DNA from: Bacteroidales bacterium
GTDB lineage: Bacteria > Bacteroidota > Bacteroidia > Bacteroidales > FEN-979
Assembly: GCA_023229525.1 (NCBI GenBank)
Contig: JALNZC010000033.1
Span: 1-44,347, forward strand
DNA length: 44,347 nt
Reading direction: 5' to 3'
In this document: piece by piece, positions 26,088 to 34,854 of the stretch
Layout: each line of letters begins with the position of its first letter
Position numbering within the stretch: the first letter of the stretch is position 1
The notes under the pieces: model-generated
Told to the model about the DNA's origin: nothing
What the model saw: only the letters and a program-made list of their open reading frames with translations
Database searches by the model: none
Translations under genes and position numbers: made by a program

Positions 26088-26088
26088 T

Positions 26089-27453
26089 TTAATCTTCCGC
26101 CTCCTTCATCCCGCTCAATAGTGAGCCTGTCATAAGGAACCGGATATACCGTTCTTTCAGCAGAACCTGAAGTCCGGTTCGGAGTACTTCGGTTTTTGCC
26201 CTGATCCATTTATTTTTCTGGATATAGAATTCGATGATGTTGATCAGTCCTTTGTCCAGCTTTTTTTCGGCAGCATCATACGCCTTAAGGTTCTTGGCAA
26301 GCTGGCTGAGCGAGGATTCATACTCAGCCCTGGCTGCCCTCCAATCTGTGAGGGATTTTTCAACACCCATCTTAAGTTTATATGAAATATCATCATACTG
26401 GACTTTCGCCTGCTGGTATCTCAGTTTGGATGTACTCAGGGAACTGTACCGGGAGAACCTCGAAAACAGCGGTATTTGCAGTCCAAGACTTACATATTCA
26501 CTGGCGTTATTGGTCATCTGGTCATTAAATGGGATTATTCTGTTCAGCGAATCCCTGCTTGTTTCCATGTATTGGGAATTCCATCCTGCATAAAATCCCA
26601 GCCTCGGTGAAAAGTTGCCCTTACTCACCTGTACTGCCTTTTTAGCCGCCAGCAGGTTATTTTTTGCATATACCAGATCCGGCAGGGCGGTAGCTGCAAC
26701 ATTGTAGAGCTCTTCCATCGACAGGGTGTCGATAGATCCGGCGAATATCGACATCACAACAGTGTCGATGACCAGGCTGTCACCGACCGGAAAATTCATC
26801 TGGTATTTCAACCCGAGACATGCCTGTTCAAGCAGGTTGTATGACTGGACCAGAAGGAAACTGTCTGATGCCAGGTTTGCTTCTGTCTCCAGCAGATCAG
26901 TGCCGGGTTTACGTCCAAGCCTGACGAATTCAGTGGTAAAATCGAGCTGTGTTCTGGACAGTTTGAAATTTTCCAGGGCGATCGCCGACAGACCCTGCTG
27001 AAGCAGTACATTAAAATAACTGTTAATCACCGTAAACGCAACTTCGTTCCTTACCTGCTGCAGTTTGTTCTTTTCCGCTTCATAATTTAACCGCTGCATG
27101 TCGATGGTATTGAGTTTCATAAATCCGTTGAACAGATCAACTGAAGTAGAAAGACCGTAACCATTGTTGAAGAACTGTACATCGATGTAAGAATTCGTGG
27201 TCGGATCAATGCTGCGCCCGAAGTTCTGGGTATATGAGGTTTGAAAACTGAGATCGGGAAACAGCTCATTCTTTGCCTGACGGTAATCGGTTTTCCTGAT
27301 TTTAACACCCAGTTCCTGGTTATGTACCGTAAAATTATTTTCCCAGGCATAATTGATGCATTGGTCCAGAGTCCAGGACTTTTGCGCAACTAACGTTCCC
27401 TGGTTTAATAGAACCAGTTGCAACAGGAAGAGGAAAATGGGAAGGCGGTTCAT
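26089..27453 (-). CDS. TolC-family outer-membrane efflux protein
   Basis: This 454-residue protein has a signal peptide (about residues 1 to 23) and two repeats of the OEP domain: long coiled-coil helices broken by beta-strand pairs such as NFGRSIDPTTNSYIDVQF and RLGFYAGWNSQYMETSRD. TolC trimers form the outer-membrane channel and periplasmic tunnel of tripartite pumps. Its ATG is 2 bases after the ATPase stop, and the adaptor gene follows after the tandem repeat, so ATPase, TolC, HlyD and the permeases form one unit. Confidence 0.85.
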   Translation of the reverse strand: MNRLPIFLFLLQLVLLNQGTLVAQKSWTLDQCINYAWENNFTVHNQELGVKIRKTDYRQAKNELFPDLSFQTSYTQNFGRSIDPTTNSYIDVQFFNNGYGLSTSVDLFNGFMKLNTIDMQRLNYEAEKNKLQQVRNEVAFTVINSYFNVLLQQGLSAIALENFKLSRTQLDFTTEFVRLGRKPGTDLLETEANLASDSFLLVQSYNLLEQACLGLKYQMNFPVGDSLVIDTVVMSIFAGSIDTLSMEELYNVAATALPDLVYAKNNLLAAKKAVQVSKGNFSPRLGFYAGWNSQYMETSRDSLNRIIPFNDQMTNNASEYVSLGLQIPLFSRFSRYSSLSTSKLRYQQAKVQYDDISYKLKMGVEKSLTDWRAARAEYESSLSQLAKNLKAYDAAEKKLDKGLINIIEFYIQKNKWIRAKTEVLRTGLQVLLKERYIRFLMTGSLLSGMKEAED

Positions 27454-27455
27454 TA

Positions 27456-28148
27456 TTATACGGCTTGAAGACTTTGGGCAACCTCTTCACTTACTATCTG
27501 GCCATCAAATAAATTCACAACCCTGTGTGCAAATGCAGCATCCCTTTGTGAATGGGTAACCATGACAATGGTGGTTCCCTGCTTGTTCAGTTCCGACAAA
27601 AGAGTCATTACTTCAATCCCGTTTTTTGAGTCAAGATTCCCGGTAGGTTCATCCGCCAGTATCAGCTGAGGTTCAGGAACAACGGCACGTGCAATTGCAA
27701 CACGCTGTTGCTGGCCGCCCGACAACTGCTGGGGAAAATGCTTTTTGCGATGGCCGATCTTCATTCTGTCAAGAATATCCATGACCATTTTTTTCCGTTC
27801 CGCAGCAGTTTTATTCAGGTAAAGAAGCGGGAGCTCCACATTTTCAAATACGTTAAGTTCGTCGATCAGGTTAAAACTCTGAAACACGAACTGTATATTT
27901 CCCTTGCGGTACTGGGTGCGTTTTCCTTCCTTGTATTTCGAAACATCAACTTCATTGAAGATGTAATTACCTTCACTCGGATTGTCAAGCATTCCAAGGA
28001 TGTTGAGCAAGGTCGATTTCCCACAACCGGAAGGACCCATTATTGCAATGAATTCACCTTTTTTAACCTCCATACTGACATTTTTCAGCGCGGTGGTCTC
28101 AATTTCATCGGTCTTAAACCGTTTTGTAAGATTTACAGTCTTTATCAT
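27456..28148 (-). CDS. MacB/LolD-type ABC ATPase
   Basis: The product is 230 residues from the ATG at 28148. An earlier ATG at 28172 is only 6 bases past the -12 element of the sigma-54 promoter, so it should lie upstream of or at the transcript start. Motifs: Walker A GPSGCGKST (about 38 to 46), Q-loop in FVFQSFNLI, signature LSGGQQQRVAIARA, Walker B LILADEPTGNLD, switch His in MVTHSQRDA. ADEPTGNLDSKNG is typical of the MacB/LolD/FtsE class that energises FtsX-type permeases. It is the first gene of the efflux operon. Confidence 0.9.
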   Translation of the reverse strand: MIKTVNLTKRFKTDEIETTALKNVSMEVKKGEFIAIMGPSGCGKSTLLNILGMLDNPSEGNYIFNEVDVSKYKEGKRTQYRKGNIQFVFQSFNLIDELNVFENVELPLLYLNKTAAERKKMVMDILDRMKIGHRKKHFPQQLSGGQQQRVAIARAVVPEPQLILADEPTGNLDSKNGIEVMTLLSELNKQGTTIVMVTHSQRDAAFAHRVVNLFDGQIVSEEVAQSLQAV

Positions 28149-28177
28149 TGTCGCAATATTTATTTTTATCAAAATGA

Positions 28178-28193
28178 TGCAAACTTTGTGCCA
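28178..28193 (-). promoter_or_regulatory. Sigma-54 promoter of the ABC efflux operon
   Basis: The minus strand reads TGGCACAAAGTTTGCA, an exact match to the RpoN consensus TGGCAC-N5-TTGCA with GG and GC ten bases apart. Transcription should begin about 12 bases further on, near 28167, leaving a short leader to the ATG at 28148. The divergent gene encodes a sigma-54 activator. Confidence 0.9.
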
Positions 28194-28270
28194 TTATACT
28201 TATATTATTGTTTTACAACTCTTTACACATTGTTCATTAAATCGTTTTGTAAACATATTGAACAACCTGC

Positions 28271-28293
28271 TGTAAATTTTCTGTACATTTACA
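28271..28293. promoter_or_regulatory. Putative activator (enhancer) binding site
   Basis: TGTAAA-N11-TTTACA lies about 80 to 100 bases upstream of the sigma-54 promoter and next to the activator gene. A looser TTTACA ... TGTAAA pair occurs at about 28230 to 28255. The spacing fits an NtrC-type upstream activating sequence. The assignment is inferred. Confidence 0.4.
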
Positions 28294-28322
28294 ATGAATT
28301 TCCTTGTTTTAAATCATAGCTT

Positions 28323-29696
28323 ATGGAAGAAAAAATCAAAGAAGGCAGGTTGCTGATCGTGGATGATAATAAAAGTGTCTTGAACGCTTTACGCTTATTT
28401 CTGAAATTCTATTTTCTTGAGGTTATAACTATTTCCAACCCGAACTCCCTGGCCCATGAAATTGAGGGCAGTGATATAGATGTCATTCTGCTTGATATGA
28501 ATTTCAAAGCAGGAGAAAGTTCAGGCAATGAAGGGATGTACTGGCTAAGAGAAATCAAGAAGAGAAAAGCCGATATTGAAGTAGTGATGTTCACCGCTTA
28601 CGGGGATATTGAAACTGCTGTAAAAGCTACCCATGAAGGCGCCGCGGATTTTGTTTTAAAACCCTGGGAAAACGAAAAACTCCTGGCTACTTTAAAAGCT
28701 GCGCTCAAACTTCGCAAATCGAATCTCACAGTCGGTCATCTGATGAAACGGGAGCGGGATTTAAAAGCAGAGATGAACAGGGATGAGCGAATGATCATAG
28801 GAATTTCTCCGGTCATGAAACATATCCTCGACCTGGTAAAAAAGGTAGCGCGGACTGATGCAAACGTTTTGATAAGCGGGGAAAACGGGACAGGGAAAGA
28901 GCTTATTGCCAAAGAGATTCACCGTCAGTCGGAGCGTAACAACGAACTTCTCGTTGCCGTTGACCTGGGATCAGTGTCAGAAACTCTTTTTGAAAGTGAA
29001 ATGTTCGGACATACCAAAGGGTCGTTCACAAGTGCATATGAAGAACGGACCGGGAAGATCACGCTGGCAAATAAAGGCACCTTATTGCTTGATGAGATCG
29101 GGAACCTTTCCATGCACTTACAATCAAAATTGTTAAATGTCCTTCAGAACCGGGTGGTCGTTCCTGTTGGTTCCAATAAGGAATTCCCTGTTGATATCAG
29201 GCTGATTAGCACAACAAATAAAAATCTGATCCAGATGGTACAGGATAAAGCCTTCAGGCAGGATCTTTTATACAGGATCAACACTATTCAGATTGAGCTG
29301 CCTCCATTACGGAAACGAATTGAAGATATTGAAATCCTGGCTGATTTTTTTATCAGCAAGTATGCAGTAAAATATAAAAAGAACTGTGTGAGGATCCATC
29401 CAAAAGCAATTGAACGGCTCAGGAGATATGAATGGCCGGGGAACGTACGGGAATTGCAACATACTATGGAAAAAGCCGTCATTTTATGTGAGGGACGGGA
29501 AATTTCCCCAGCTGATCTGAATCTGAACCAACCATACCATATACTTACCAAAGAAACGCTTACTCTGGAGGAAATGGAAAAAAGGACGATATTGAATGAA
29601 CTTAAATCCAACAGCCAGAGTTTAAGTATTGTCGCGAAAAACCTGGGTATTTCACGTACAACCTTATATAAAAAAATGAAAAATTATGGGTTATAA
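28323..29696 (+). CDS. Sigma-54-dependent response regulator (NtrC class)
   Basis: This 457-residue protein has a receiver domain (residues 10 to 130, phospho-acceptor Asp58 in LLDMN), an AAA+ domain (about 155 to 380) and a C-terminal Fis-type helix-turn-helix (about 420 to 457, LSIVAKNLGISRTTLYKKM). The AAA+ domain has Walker A GENGTGKE, a sigma-54 contact loop reading GSFTSA in place of GAFTGA, Walker B LLLDEIG and an arginine-finger region. The altered loop keeps the central Phe-Thr. It is divergent from the efflux operon, which has a perfect sigma-54 promoter, so that operon is its predicted target. Its stop overlaps the kinase start by 11 bases. Confidence 0.9.
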   Translation: MEEKIKEGRLLIVDDNKSVLNALRLFLKFYFLEVITISNPNSLAHEIEGSDIDVILLDMNFKAGESSGNEGMYWLREIKKRKADIEVVMFTAYGDIETAVKATHEGAADFVLKPWENEKLLATLKAALKLRKSNLTVGHLMKRERDLKAEMNRDERMIIGISPVMKHILDLVKKVARTDANVLISGENGTGKELIAKEIHRQSERNNELLVAVDLGSVSETLFESEMFGHTKGSFTSAYEERTGKITLANKGTLLLDEIGNLSMHLQSKLLNVLQNRVVVPVGSNKEFPVDIRLISTTNKNLIQMVQDKAFRQDLLYRINTIQIELPPLRKRIEDIEILADFFISKYAVKYKKNCVRIHPKAIERLRRYEWPGNVRELQHTMEKAVILCEGREISPADLNLNQPYHILTKETLTLEEMEKRTILNELKSNSQSLSIVAKNLGISRTTLYKKMKNYGL

Positions 29697-31035
29697 ACAT
29701 GTAACACTGTCGGCTCTGGTTAATATTGCAATTATCTTAATTGCAGTATTTGCAGCCGGGTTCCTTTCGGCGTATCATATGGATGCAAGGTACCTGATGT
29801 TCCTCCTGCCTGTTCCGATTTCAGCATATTCTATCATCAATAGCTTCAACCAGTCGAACAGGCAGATCGCATTCTTTTTTGAAGCGATCCGAAACGATGA
29901 CTCCTCATTAAAATTTCCCACCCAGATCAGGCAGAAATCTCTTCGTCATTTGTATCATAGCCTTACAGCGCTTAATGAACAGATCAACCAAATCAAACTG
30001 CAGAATGAATACCTTGAGAAATATTTCAGAACCTTTATTCAGCATGCATCCACCGGGTTGATGTCGGTGAACCAGGACAATGAAGTTGAGATTATGAATG
30101 ATAAAGCATTTGAGTATGCCGGCATACCTTCCTATACCCCTCTTCACCTGGTTCCATTGAGAACCCCGGATCTGTTAGGTGTCCTTGCCATGATCAAACC
30201 GGGTGAGGCATTTACGTATAAACGCCTGACCGGCGACACACAGATCAATCTCCTGATCCGTTCAAAAGAGATCCGTTACGGGGGAAAGGTGTCAAAACTG
30301 ATATCCTTGCAGGACATCCGCCATGAACTCGATGAAAAGGAACTGGATTCCTGGCAGAAACTGATCAGGGTGCTAACCCATGAAATTATGAATAGCATTG
30401 CGCCTATTGTTTCGCTGACCGGCACCCTGAAAAATTTCTTTCTTGAAGAGGGTCAACCGGTGAAACCCGGGAAGGTTGATGAGGAAACCATCGACAATGT
30501 CATCCAAGGGCTTGACACCATTGAAGATCGTGGCAACGGTCTGGTCAATTTCGTGGACAGCTACCGCAAACTCACAAGAATACCAAAGCCCGAATTTATA
30601 TCCTTCCCTGTGAAAGAATGGCTTGAACAAATCTGGATGCTTTTACAGGAAAAATTGGAGAAACTTAAGATCCAACATGAGTTAAAAATCGAACCCAGAG
30701 TAACCAACCTGACCGGTGATAAAAAAATGCTTACCCAGGTTGTAATAAACATTATGAATAATGCAATGGAAGCACTTGAAGAAATTCAGGAGAACAGGAA
30801 AATCAAAGTCACTGTCAGTTTCTCAAGTCAAAGCCGCTCCATCATCCGTATCAGCAATAACGGTCCTTCGATCCCGGAAGAGATCATCGAGAAAATTTTC
30901 ATTCCCTTCTTCACTACAAAAGACAAGGGTTCGGGAATAGGACTGAGTCTTTCGCGCCAGATCCTGAGATTGCACAGCGGGGGTATTCATGTTGAGTCAG
31001 CCGGAGACACAACTAGTTTCATTATTACGCTGTAA
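29686..31035 (+). CDS. Sensor histidine kinase paired with the RR
   Basis: This 449-residue protein has two N-terminal membrane helices (about residues 7 to 27 and 33 to 50) with almost no periplasmic loop, a PAS-like domain (about 110 to 215), a dimerisation helix with the phospho-accepting His in RVLTHEIMNSIAP (about residue 232), and a GHKL ATPase domain (N box NIMNNAMEAL, then DKGSGIGLSLSR). The lack of a periplasmic sensor suggests that it detects a membrane or cytoplasmic signal, for instance envelope damage or the pump substrate. It is translationally coupled to the response regulator. Confidence 0.85.
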   Translation: MGYKHVTLSALVNIAIILIAVFAAGFLSAYHMDARYLMFLLPVPISAYSIINSFNQSNRQIAFFFEAIRNDDSSLKFPTQIRQKSLRHLYHSLTALNEQINQIKLQNEYLEKYFRTFIQHASTGLMSVNQDNEVEIMNDKAFEYAGIPSYTPLHLVPLRTPDLLGVLAMIKPGEAFTYKRLTGDTQINLLIRSKEIRYGGKVSKLISLQDIRHELDEKELDSWQKLIRVLTHEIMNSIAPIVSLTGTLKNFFLEEGQPVKPGKVDEETIDNVIQGLDTIEDRGNGLVNFVDSYRKLTRIPKPEFISFPVKEWLEQIWMLLQEKLEKLKIQHELKIEPRVTNLTGDKKMLTQVVINIMNNAMEALEEIQENRKIKVTVSFSSQSRSIIRISNNGPSIPEEIIEKIFIPFFTTKDKGSGIGLSLSRQILRLHSGGIHVESAGDTTSFIITL

Positions 31036-31296
31036 TGTAGCGTTAATTTTTATGAAGTACTTGCCACCCAATTAATTGAATACTATACGGGTTTGCGATA
31101 TATTCTAAGTTTGATTCAAATCCTCTTACAAAATTTTTTTTTCAATTTCCTGAAGTTAATTCAATAATTTTGGTATCTTTGATTTCTCTTTGAAATCCGG
31201 ATGATGCGACTTCATGTTAACAAAATCACGCATCGTGGCATTATGGTTCTTGGTCCGGTACAACAATACCGGATCCCCTTCTGACCTTCTTCCTTC

Positions 31297-31351
31297 CCTA
31301 AGTCCCATCTAAGTCTCCTCTAAGTCTTGTCTAAGTCTTGTCTAAGTATCC
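31297..31351. repeat. Five-copy 11-bp tandem repeat
   Basis: Five consecutive 11-base units share the core CTAAGT (for example TCTAAGTCTTG twice in a row). They lie in the 650-base gap 31036 to 31684, which has no gene I can support. The 11-base period is close to one helical turn, so the units face the same side of the DNA. Confidence 0.7.
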
Positions 31352-31531
31352 CTTTGTATTCAATTAATTAAGCATTAGTTAAGCGTTAATATCCGATACT
31401 GAAAAAACTATACAGGTAAGATGGTTTGTACTGGAAGACTATACATGTTTTATGAATATACTAAAATTGCTTAATGATTTTTTTAAGAGAAAATATTTTA
31501 ACTAGGTAAAAATTCTATAAAACAAATTATC

Positions 31532-31539
31532 TATATTTG
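31532..31539 (+). promoter_or_regulatory. -7 box upstream of the first cassette gene
   Basis: TATATTTG matches TAnnTTTG exactly, 146 bases before the GTG of the PD40 lipoprotein. It is followed at once by GCCTAAC-N6-GTTTAAC, a near-palindrome that could be an operator or an attC-like core. Confidence 0.45.
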
Positions 31540-31684
31540 CCTAACAATATTGTTTAACTTAATGGTTATGAAGTGAAAAGTACCGAATCCTATTATCGTA
31601 GAAAAATAGAATCACAAAAACCAAATTTCCTATTACCGCCATATAGTGGTTATCAATACGTTACACACAATAATAAATAAAGCA

Positions 31685-32680
31685 GTGAAAAAACATCTAT
31701 TAATAATATTTTCAATCTTGCTGGTCTCCTGTACTAAAACCCCCAGTGGATATAAATACGAACAGGGACATCTGCCCATTTCGCCGGTAAATCTTGAAGA
31801 TTTTAATACAATTTATGATGACTATAACTCTACGGGCCCAAGCCTTGGTCTTTTAATACCATTCTGTTTTTCAACGAATAGAAATAGTAGTGGGACCGAT
31901 TTTGATGTAATATATCAACCAATGAATGTGAATTTTGATAAAACAAGTGGTAGTTTAACTGTAACAAATGAATATTCGAATTGGGCTGTATATGTCGAAG
32001 ATTATGAGGTAATTAAAAAAGGAATAAATAAGATTAATACCGCAGGAAATGAATTAGGCCCCAATTTGGTAACAGAATCTGACTTCAATAAAATTAATTT
32101 TACCCTTTTATATGCATCCGACTTCAGTGGTAATTTTCAGATAAACTTTACCTCAAATAAGAGTAATCCGGATTTTTCTGATATTAAACCAGTAACATTT
32201 CTAAATTCAGCATATGACGATTTGTATCCTGCTTTTAATTCTGAGAAAAATAGAATATATTTTTGTTCAAACAGAGTCGGAGACCAATTTGATATTTATT
32301 ATTCCGAGATTTCCAATGCAGTATCTGATCTGGAATTATTATTATCTGACACCAGTCATCATACCATTTGCAAAGACACGATCATTTCCAGTGGTTCCGA
32401 CGATAAGTGTCCTTTTATTTATCATAATACACTGGTTTTTGCATCAAATAAACCCGGTGGCTTTGGTGGTTTTGATTTGTACTATTGTACGTTTGAAAAT
32501 AATAAATGGAGCAAGCCCATTAACTTTGGTTCAAACATTAATAGTGAATTTGATGAGTACAGGCCCATTTTAATAGAGGAAGGCGTGAGTGAAACGGAAA
32601 CGATGATGATATTTTCCTCAAATCGATCCGGTGGTAAAGGCGGTTTTGACCTATATTTTGTCGGTGTGAAACTCAAATAA
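31685..32680 (+). CDS. PD40-repeat lipoprotein
   Basis: The GTG at 31685 starts a lipoprotein signal (VKKHLLIIFSILLVSC); an upstream GTG at 31646 would add 13 residues that do not fit. The 331-residue product has several PD40/WD40-like blades: YPAFNSEKNRIYFCSNRVGDQFDIYYS, CPFIYHNTLVFASNKPGGFGGFDLYYC and MMIFSSNRSGGKGGFDLYFV (motifs only). Such blades resemble the peptidoglycan- or envelope-associated proteins around PorE and TolB. It is the first gene of the cassette-like array and is AT-rich compared with the kinase upstream. Confidence 0.7.
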   Translation: MKKHLLIIFSILLVSCTKTPSGYKYEQGHLPISPVNLEDFNTIYDDYNSTGPSLGLLIPFCFSTNRNSSGTDFDVIYQPMNVNFDKTSGSLTVTNEYSNWAVYVEDYEVIKKGINKINTAGNELGPNLVTESDFNKINFTLLYASDFSGNFQINFTSNKSNPDFSDIKPVTFLNSAYDDLYPAFNSEKNRIYFCSNRVGDQFDIYYSEISNAVSDLELLLSDTSHHTICKDTIISSGSDDKCPFIYHNTLVFASNKPGGFGGFDLYYCTFENNKWSKPINFGSNINSEFDEYRPILIEEGVSETETMMIFSSNRSGGKGGFDLYFVGVKLK

Positions 32681-32685
32681 TTACT

Positions 32686-32778
32686 GTGTGTAATATGCCT
32701 GTAAAACCAACGCTGCCAAGAGATTTCTTCTTTGTGAAGGTTACAGCGGCACTTGGTTTTACAGGCAAAGCGTTAAAC
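32686..32778 (+). repeat. attC-like site A
   Basis: Outer cores GTGTAAT (near 32688) and GTTAAAC (32772-32778) flank a perfect 15-base inverted repeat (32696-32710 and 32753-32767, starting TGCCTGTAAAACC). GTTAAAC matches the integron core GTTRRRY. The total length of about 93 bases is within the range of attC sites. It lies directly after the PD40 gene. Confidence 0.5.
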
Positions 32779-32796
32779 CTCATAAAAGATAAAGGG

Positions 32797-33531
32797 ATGT
32801 CCAAAAATTCAATCTTCCTTTTTCTTTTCCTACTCATGCCAGTTTTGGGTATTGGACAAATTTTAATTGGAATTAATGGAGGGTTCAATATGAGTGTACC
32901 ATTGGCAAATTCGAATACGAATCCTTATCATGATGCTTCATTGTCTATCAATCAGAATAGTTACTTAGTTTCGGTTTTCGTCAAGCGTCGAATCCCACAT
33001 AAAGTAGTAAATCTGGGTTATGCGGCGGAATACTGCAAAACTGGATTAACCGGACACCAATCAAAGGGAGGCCTGGGTGGAGGAACAAATTACAACTACA
33101 ACTTCACACTCCACTTTCTAAATTTAATGGTAAAACCCGAATTTGTATTTGGATCAAAATGGAAATTTATCATTAACTCTGGAGCTTATTTTGGAATTCT
33201 TCTGCATGTACACACTACCGGCAACTGGACAACATATGGTCCTAATCCAGTGACATCAGGAGTAATTATTGAAAACACAAATAATTACTTTCAGTATTTA
33301 AACTTTGGTTTCCTAGGAGGAATTGGAACAGAATATCCTGTTACAGATAGAATTATTATCAACCTTGAGGCAGATTATATGTTTGGGATAACAAACATAG
33401 CTAAAGGTTCTCTTTCTTCTGAATTTTTCAACCTATTAAATGGTCAATTAACAGTTGGCGTTGCTTATAAGTTCAATTGGATTAAAAGAAATGATAAGGA
33501 AAAGAAAAAGATTGACTGGTACGAAGGATAA
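32797..33531 (+). CDS. Outer-membrane beta-barrel protein (PorT-like)
   Basis: I chose the ATG at 32797, which begins a clean signal peptide (MSKNSIFLFLFLLMPVLGIG); the open frame upstream is inside the attC-like repeat. The 244-residue product shows alternating amphipathic strands (ILIGINGGFNMSVPL, FVKRRIPHKVVNLGYAAEYC, RIIINLEADYMFGIT) typical of an 8- to 10-stranded barrel. The last strand (LTVGVAYKFNW) is followed by a charged tail. No own promoter is seen, which fits a cassette gene read from upstream. The function is unknown. Confidence 0.65.
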   Translation: MSKNSIFLFLFLLMPVLGIGQILIGINGGFNMSVPLANSNTNPYHDASLSINQNSYLVSVFVKRRIPHKVVNLGYAAEYCKTGLTGHQSKGGLGGGTNYNYNFTLHFLNLMVKPEFVFGSKWKFIINSGAYFGILLHVHTTGNWTTYGPNPVTSGVIIENTNNYFQYLNFGFLGGIGTEYPVTDRIIINLEADYMFGITNIAKGSLSSEFFNLLNGQLTVGVAYKFNWIKRNDKEKKKIDWYEG

Positions 33532-33544
33532 ATAATAAAACGAG

Positions 33545-33678
33545 GCCTAACAAGCAGTCAGCCGAGCAATACGGGGTGTTTCCGGAGGCTGGCATTCACC
33601 GAACCTGCAAATGATAACCGTAAACAAAGAAAAGAACAAGTAAACCCTGCACTGCGGCCGGCCGGCGCCACATTAGTG
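33545..33678 (+). repeat. attC-like site B
   Basis: It starts GCCTAACAAGCAGTCAGCCG and ends GCGCCACATTAGTGG. GCCTAAC matches the inverse core RYYYAAC; the other core reads ATTAGTG, one base off GTTRRRY. The two ends are imperfectly complementary over about 30 bases, like an attC hairpin. Length is about 134 bases, directly after the barrel gene. Confidence 0.55.
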
Positions 33679-33696
33679 GCATTTAATCTATACACT

Positions 33697-34401
33697 ATGA
33701 GAATCATTATCTTTATTTTTCTTTTTCTTTTACTTTCTGTTTCACAATTTATATTAGGGCAGACGAGTGGTGAGCAGGACGCACCCTATTTACCCAAGCA
33801 TTATATTTCTGTAAATCCATTAAACATTTTACTTTTTCAGCAAGCTGGAGTTACTTATGAATATAAGCCTGGAGTCATGGGTTTTGGAGTTACCACGGGG
33901 TACATTTATCCAAATAATAAAACGTATAGTAACTACTTTATTGCCGGACCCACATCCTACGGTTCCCTGGGCAATTATTCAGGCGTTTTTGTTGTTCCTC
34001 AAGTAAATGTATACTTAACAAAACCAAAAAACTCAAAGCATGGTAGTCTGATTTATCTTTCAGTTAAGATGGTTTATAAATATATGCATATCGATTCAAC
34101 CGGACATACTGCTTGGTATCATGAAGGCAATGGTTATTATATATATAGAAAAATGATTGATAAAGTCAATATCTATGGAGGATTTGTCGATTTTGGTTAC
34201 AGATATGTTTTATATCATTTCTTTTTTGATATAAATTTAGGACTTGGAACAACCTGGATAAATCATAAAATGACTATTGGAGGAGAACACATTGGTCTCA
34301 GTCCCGATCCTATACACTATATAAATCCACCCCGACAGGAAGAGTTACACCAAAATCCTGTGACCATTAATTTTACTTTAAATTTTGGAGTTGCACTGTA
34401 G
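33697..34401 (+). CDS. Exported envelope protein, probable beta-barrel
   Basis: The product is 234 residues from the ATG at 33697 (signal MRIIIFIFLFLLLSVSQF); an upstream GTG at 33676 lies within the repeat. After the signal comes a beta-rich protein with aromatic-girdle-like strands (HYISVNPLNILLFQQAGVTY, KHGSLIYLSVKMVYKY, VDFGYRYVLYHFFFD) and a final strand VTINFTLNFGVAL, which would close an outer-membrane barrel. It resembles DUF3575-type small barrels, but I do not claim the family. It is AT-rich, with no promoter of its own visible, and ends 20 bases before the next attC-like site. Confidence 0.55.
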   Translation: MRIIIFIFLFLLLSVSQFILGQTSGEQDAPYLPKHYISVNPLNILLFQQAGVTYEYKPGVMGFGVTTGYIYPNNKTYSNYFIAGPTSYGSLGNYSGVFVVPQVNVYLTKPKNSKHGSLIYLSVKMVYKYMHIDSTGHTAWYHEGNGYYIYRKMIDKVNIYGGFVDFGYRYVLYHFFFDINLGLGTTWINHKMTIGGEHIGLSPDPIHYINPPRQEELHQNPVTINFTLNFGVAL

Positions 34402-34421
34402 GAAGATAAAAATTAAACGCC

Positions 34422-34556
34422 ACATAACAAGCCGTCAGCCGACAATGTAGGGCATCGTGGTAAAACGAATTGGTTATAGCTACTAAACATGAAAACGAAA
34501 AGCTAATATAAATCTGCTAAACCCCGCACTACGGCTGCTGGCCAAGGCGTGTGTGC
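34422..34556 (+). repeat. attC-like site C
   Basis: ACATAACAAGCCGTCAGCCG at the left end pairs imperfectly with CGGCTGCTGGCCAAGGCGTG at the right end. The left core is ACATAAC. The right core reads GTGTGTG, not GTTRRRY, because it appears to be split by the start of an intron-like element (GTGTGCC at 34551). The site is about 130 bases long and follows the 234-residue envelope gene. Confidence 0.5.
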
Positions 34557-34853
34557 CTTGACTTATTCCCCTAAGCAGGAATAATGGTTGTACAAAATAT
34601 ATAGCGACTTTAAAATATCCCCCAGGAAATTTACCCCGACATGATAGGCTATGAACTTGATCTGAAATCATTAGGAAAGCGCAGTGCGTTTAATGCGCAC
34701 GCTGCGTTTGACGAGGCGGGTGCTGGAAACACGATCGGATTGATTGGTGCGCCAGTGCTCGACCCTACCTTAGGGGACAAGGGCGGGGTAACCCATCTGC
34801 GTTACCCGATATTTGAAACAATCTTGGATGAATACACGCAAAATGAAAGAGTG
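34551..34853 (+). ncRNA. Possible 5' remnant of a group II intron
   Basis: It begins GTGTGCCTTGACTTATTCCC, which repeats almost exactly at 35730 for about 55 bases (both continue to TGTACAAAA). GTGTG is a usual group II intron 5' end. The part from about 34670 to 34850 is GC-rich for this neighbourhood. A 74-codon frame crosses it (34641 to 34865) but resembles no protein I know. No domain V is visible, so the copy would be truncated. Confidence 0.35.
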
Positions 34854-34854
34854 A

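Noticed and set aside
25764..26135. Plus-strand 123-codon frame across the tandem repeat
   Set aside because: Its repeated Tyr-Leu-His-Thr-Phe-Ile-Pro-Ser pattern is only the translation of the 8-bp repeat, and the rest is antisense to the HlyD and TolC genes.
31036..31296. A tRNA or structured RNA gene in the gap after the kinase
   Set aside because: No cloverleaf, CCA-compatible stem or riboswitch-like conserved core was found by eye.
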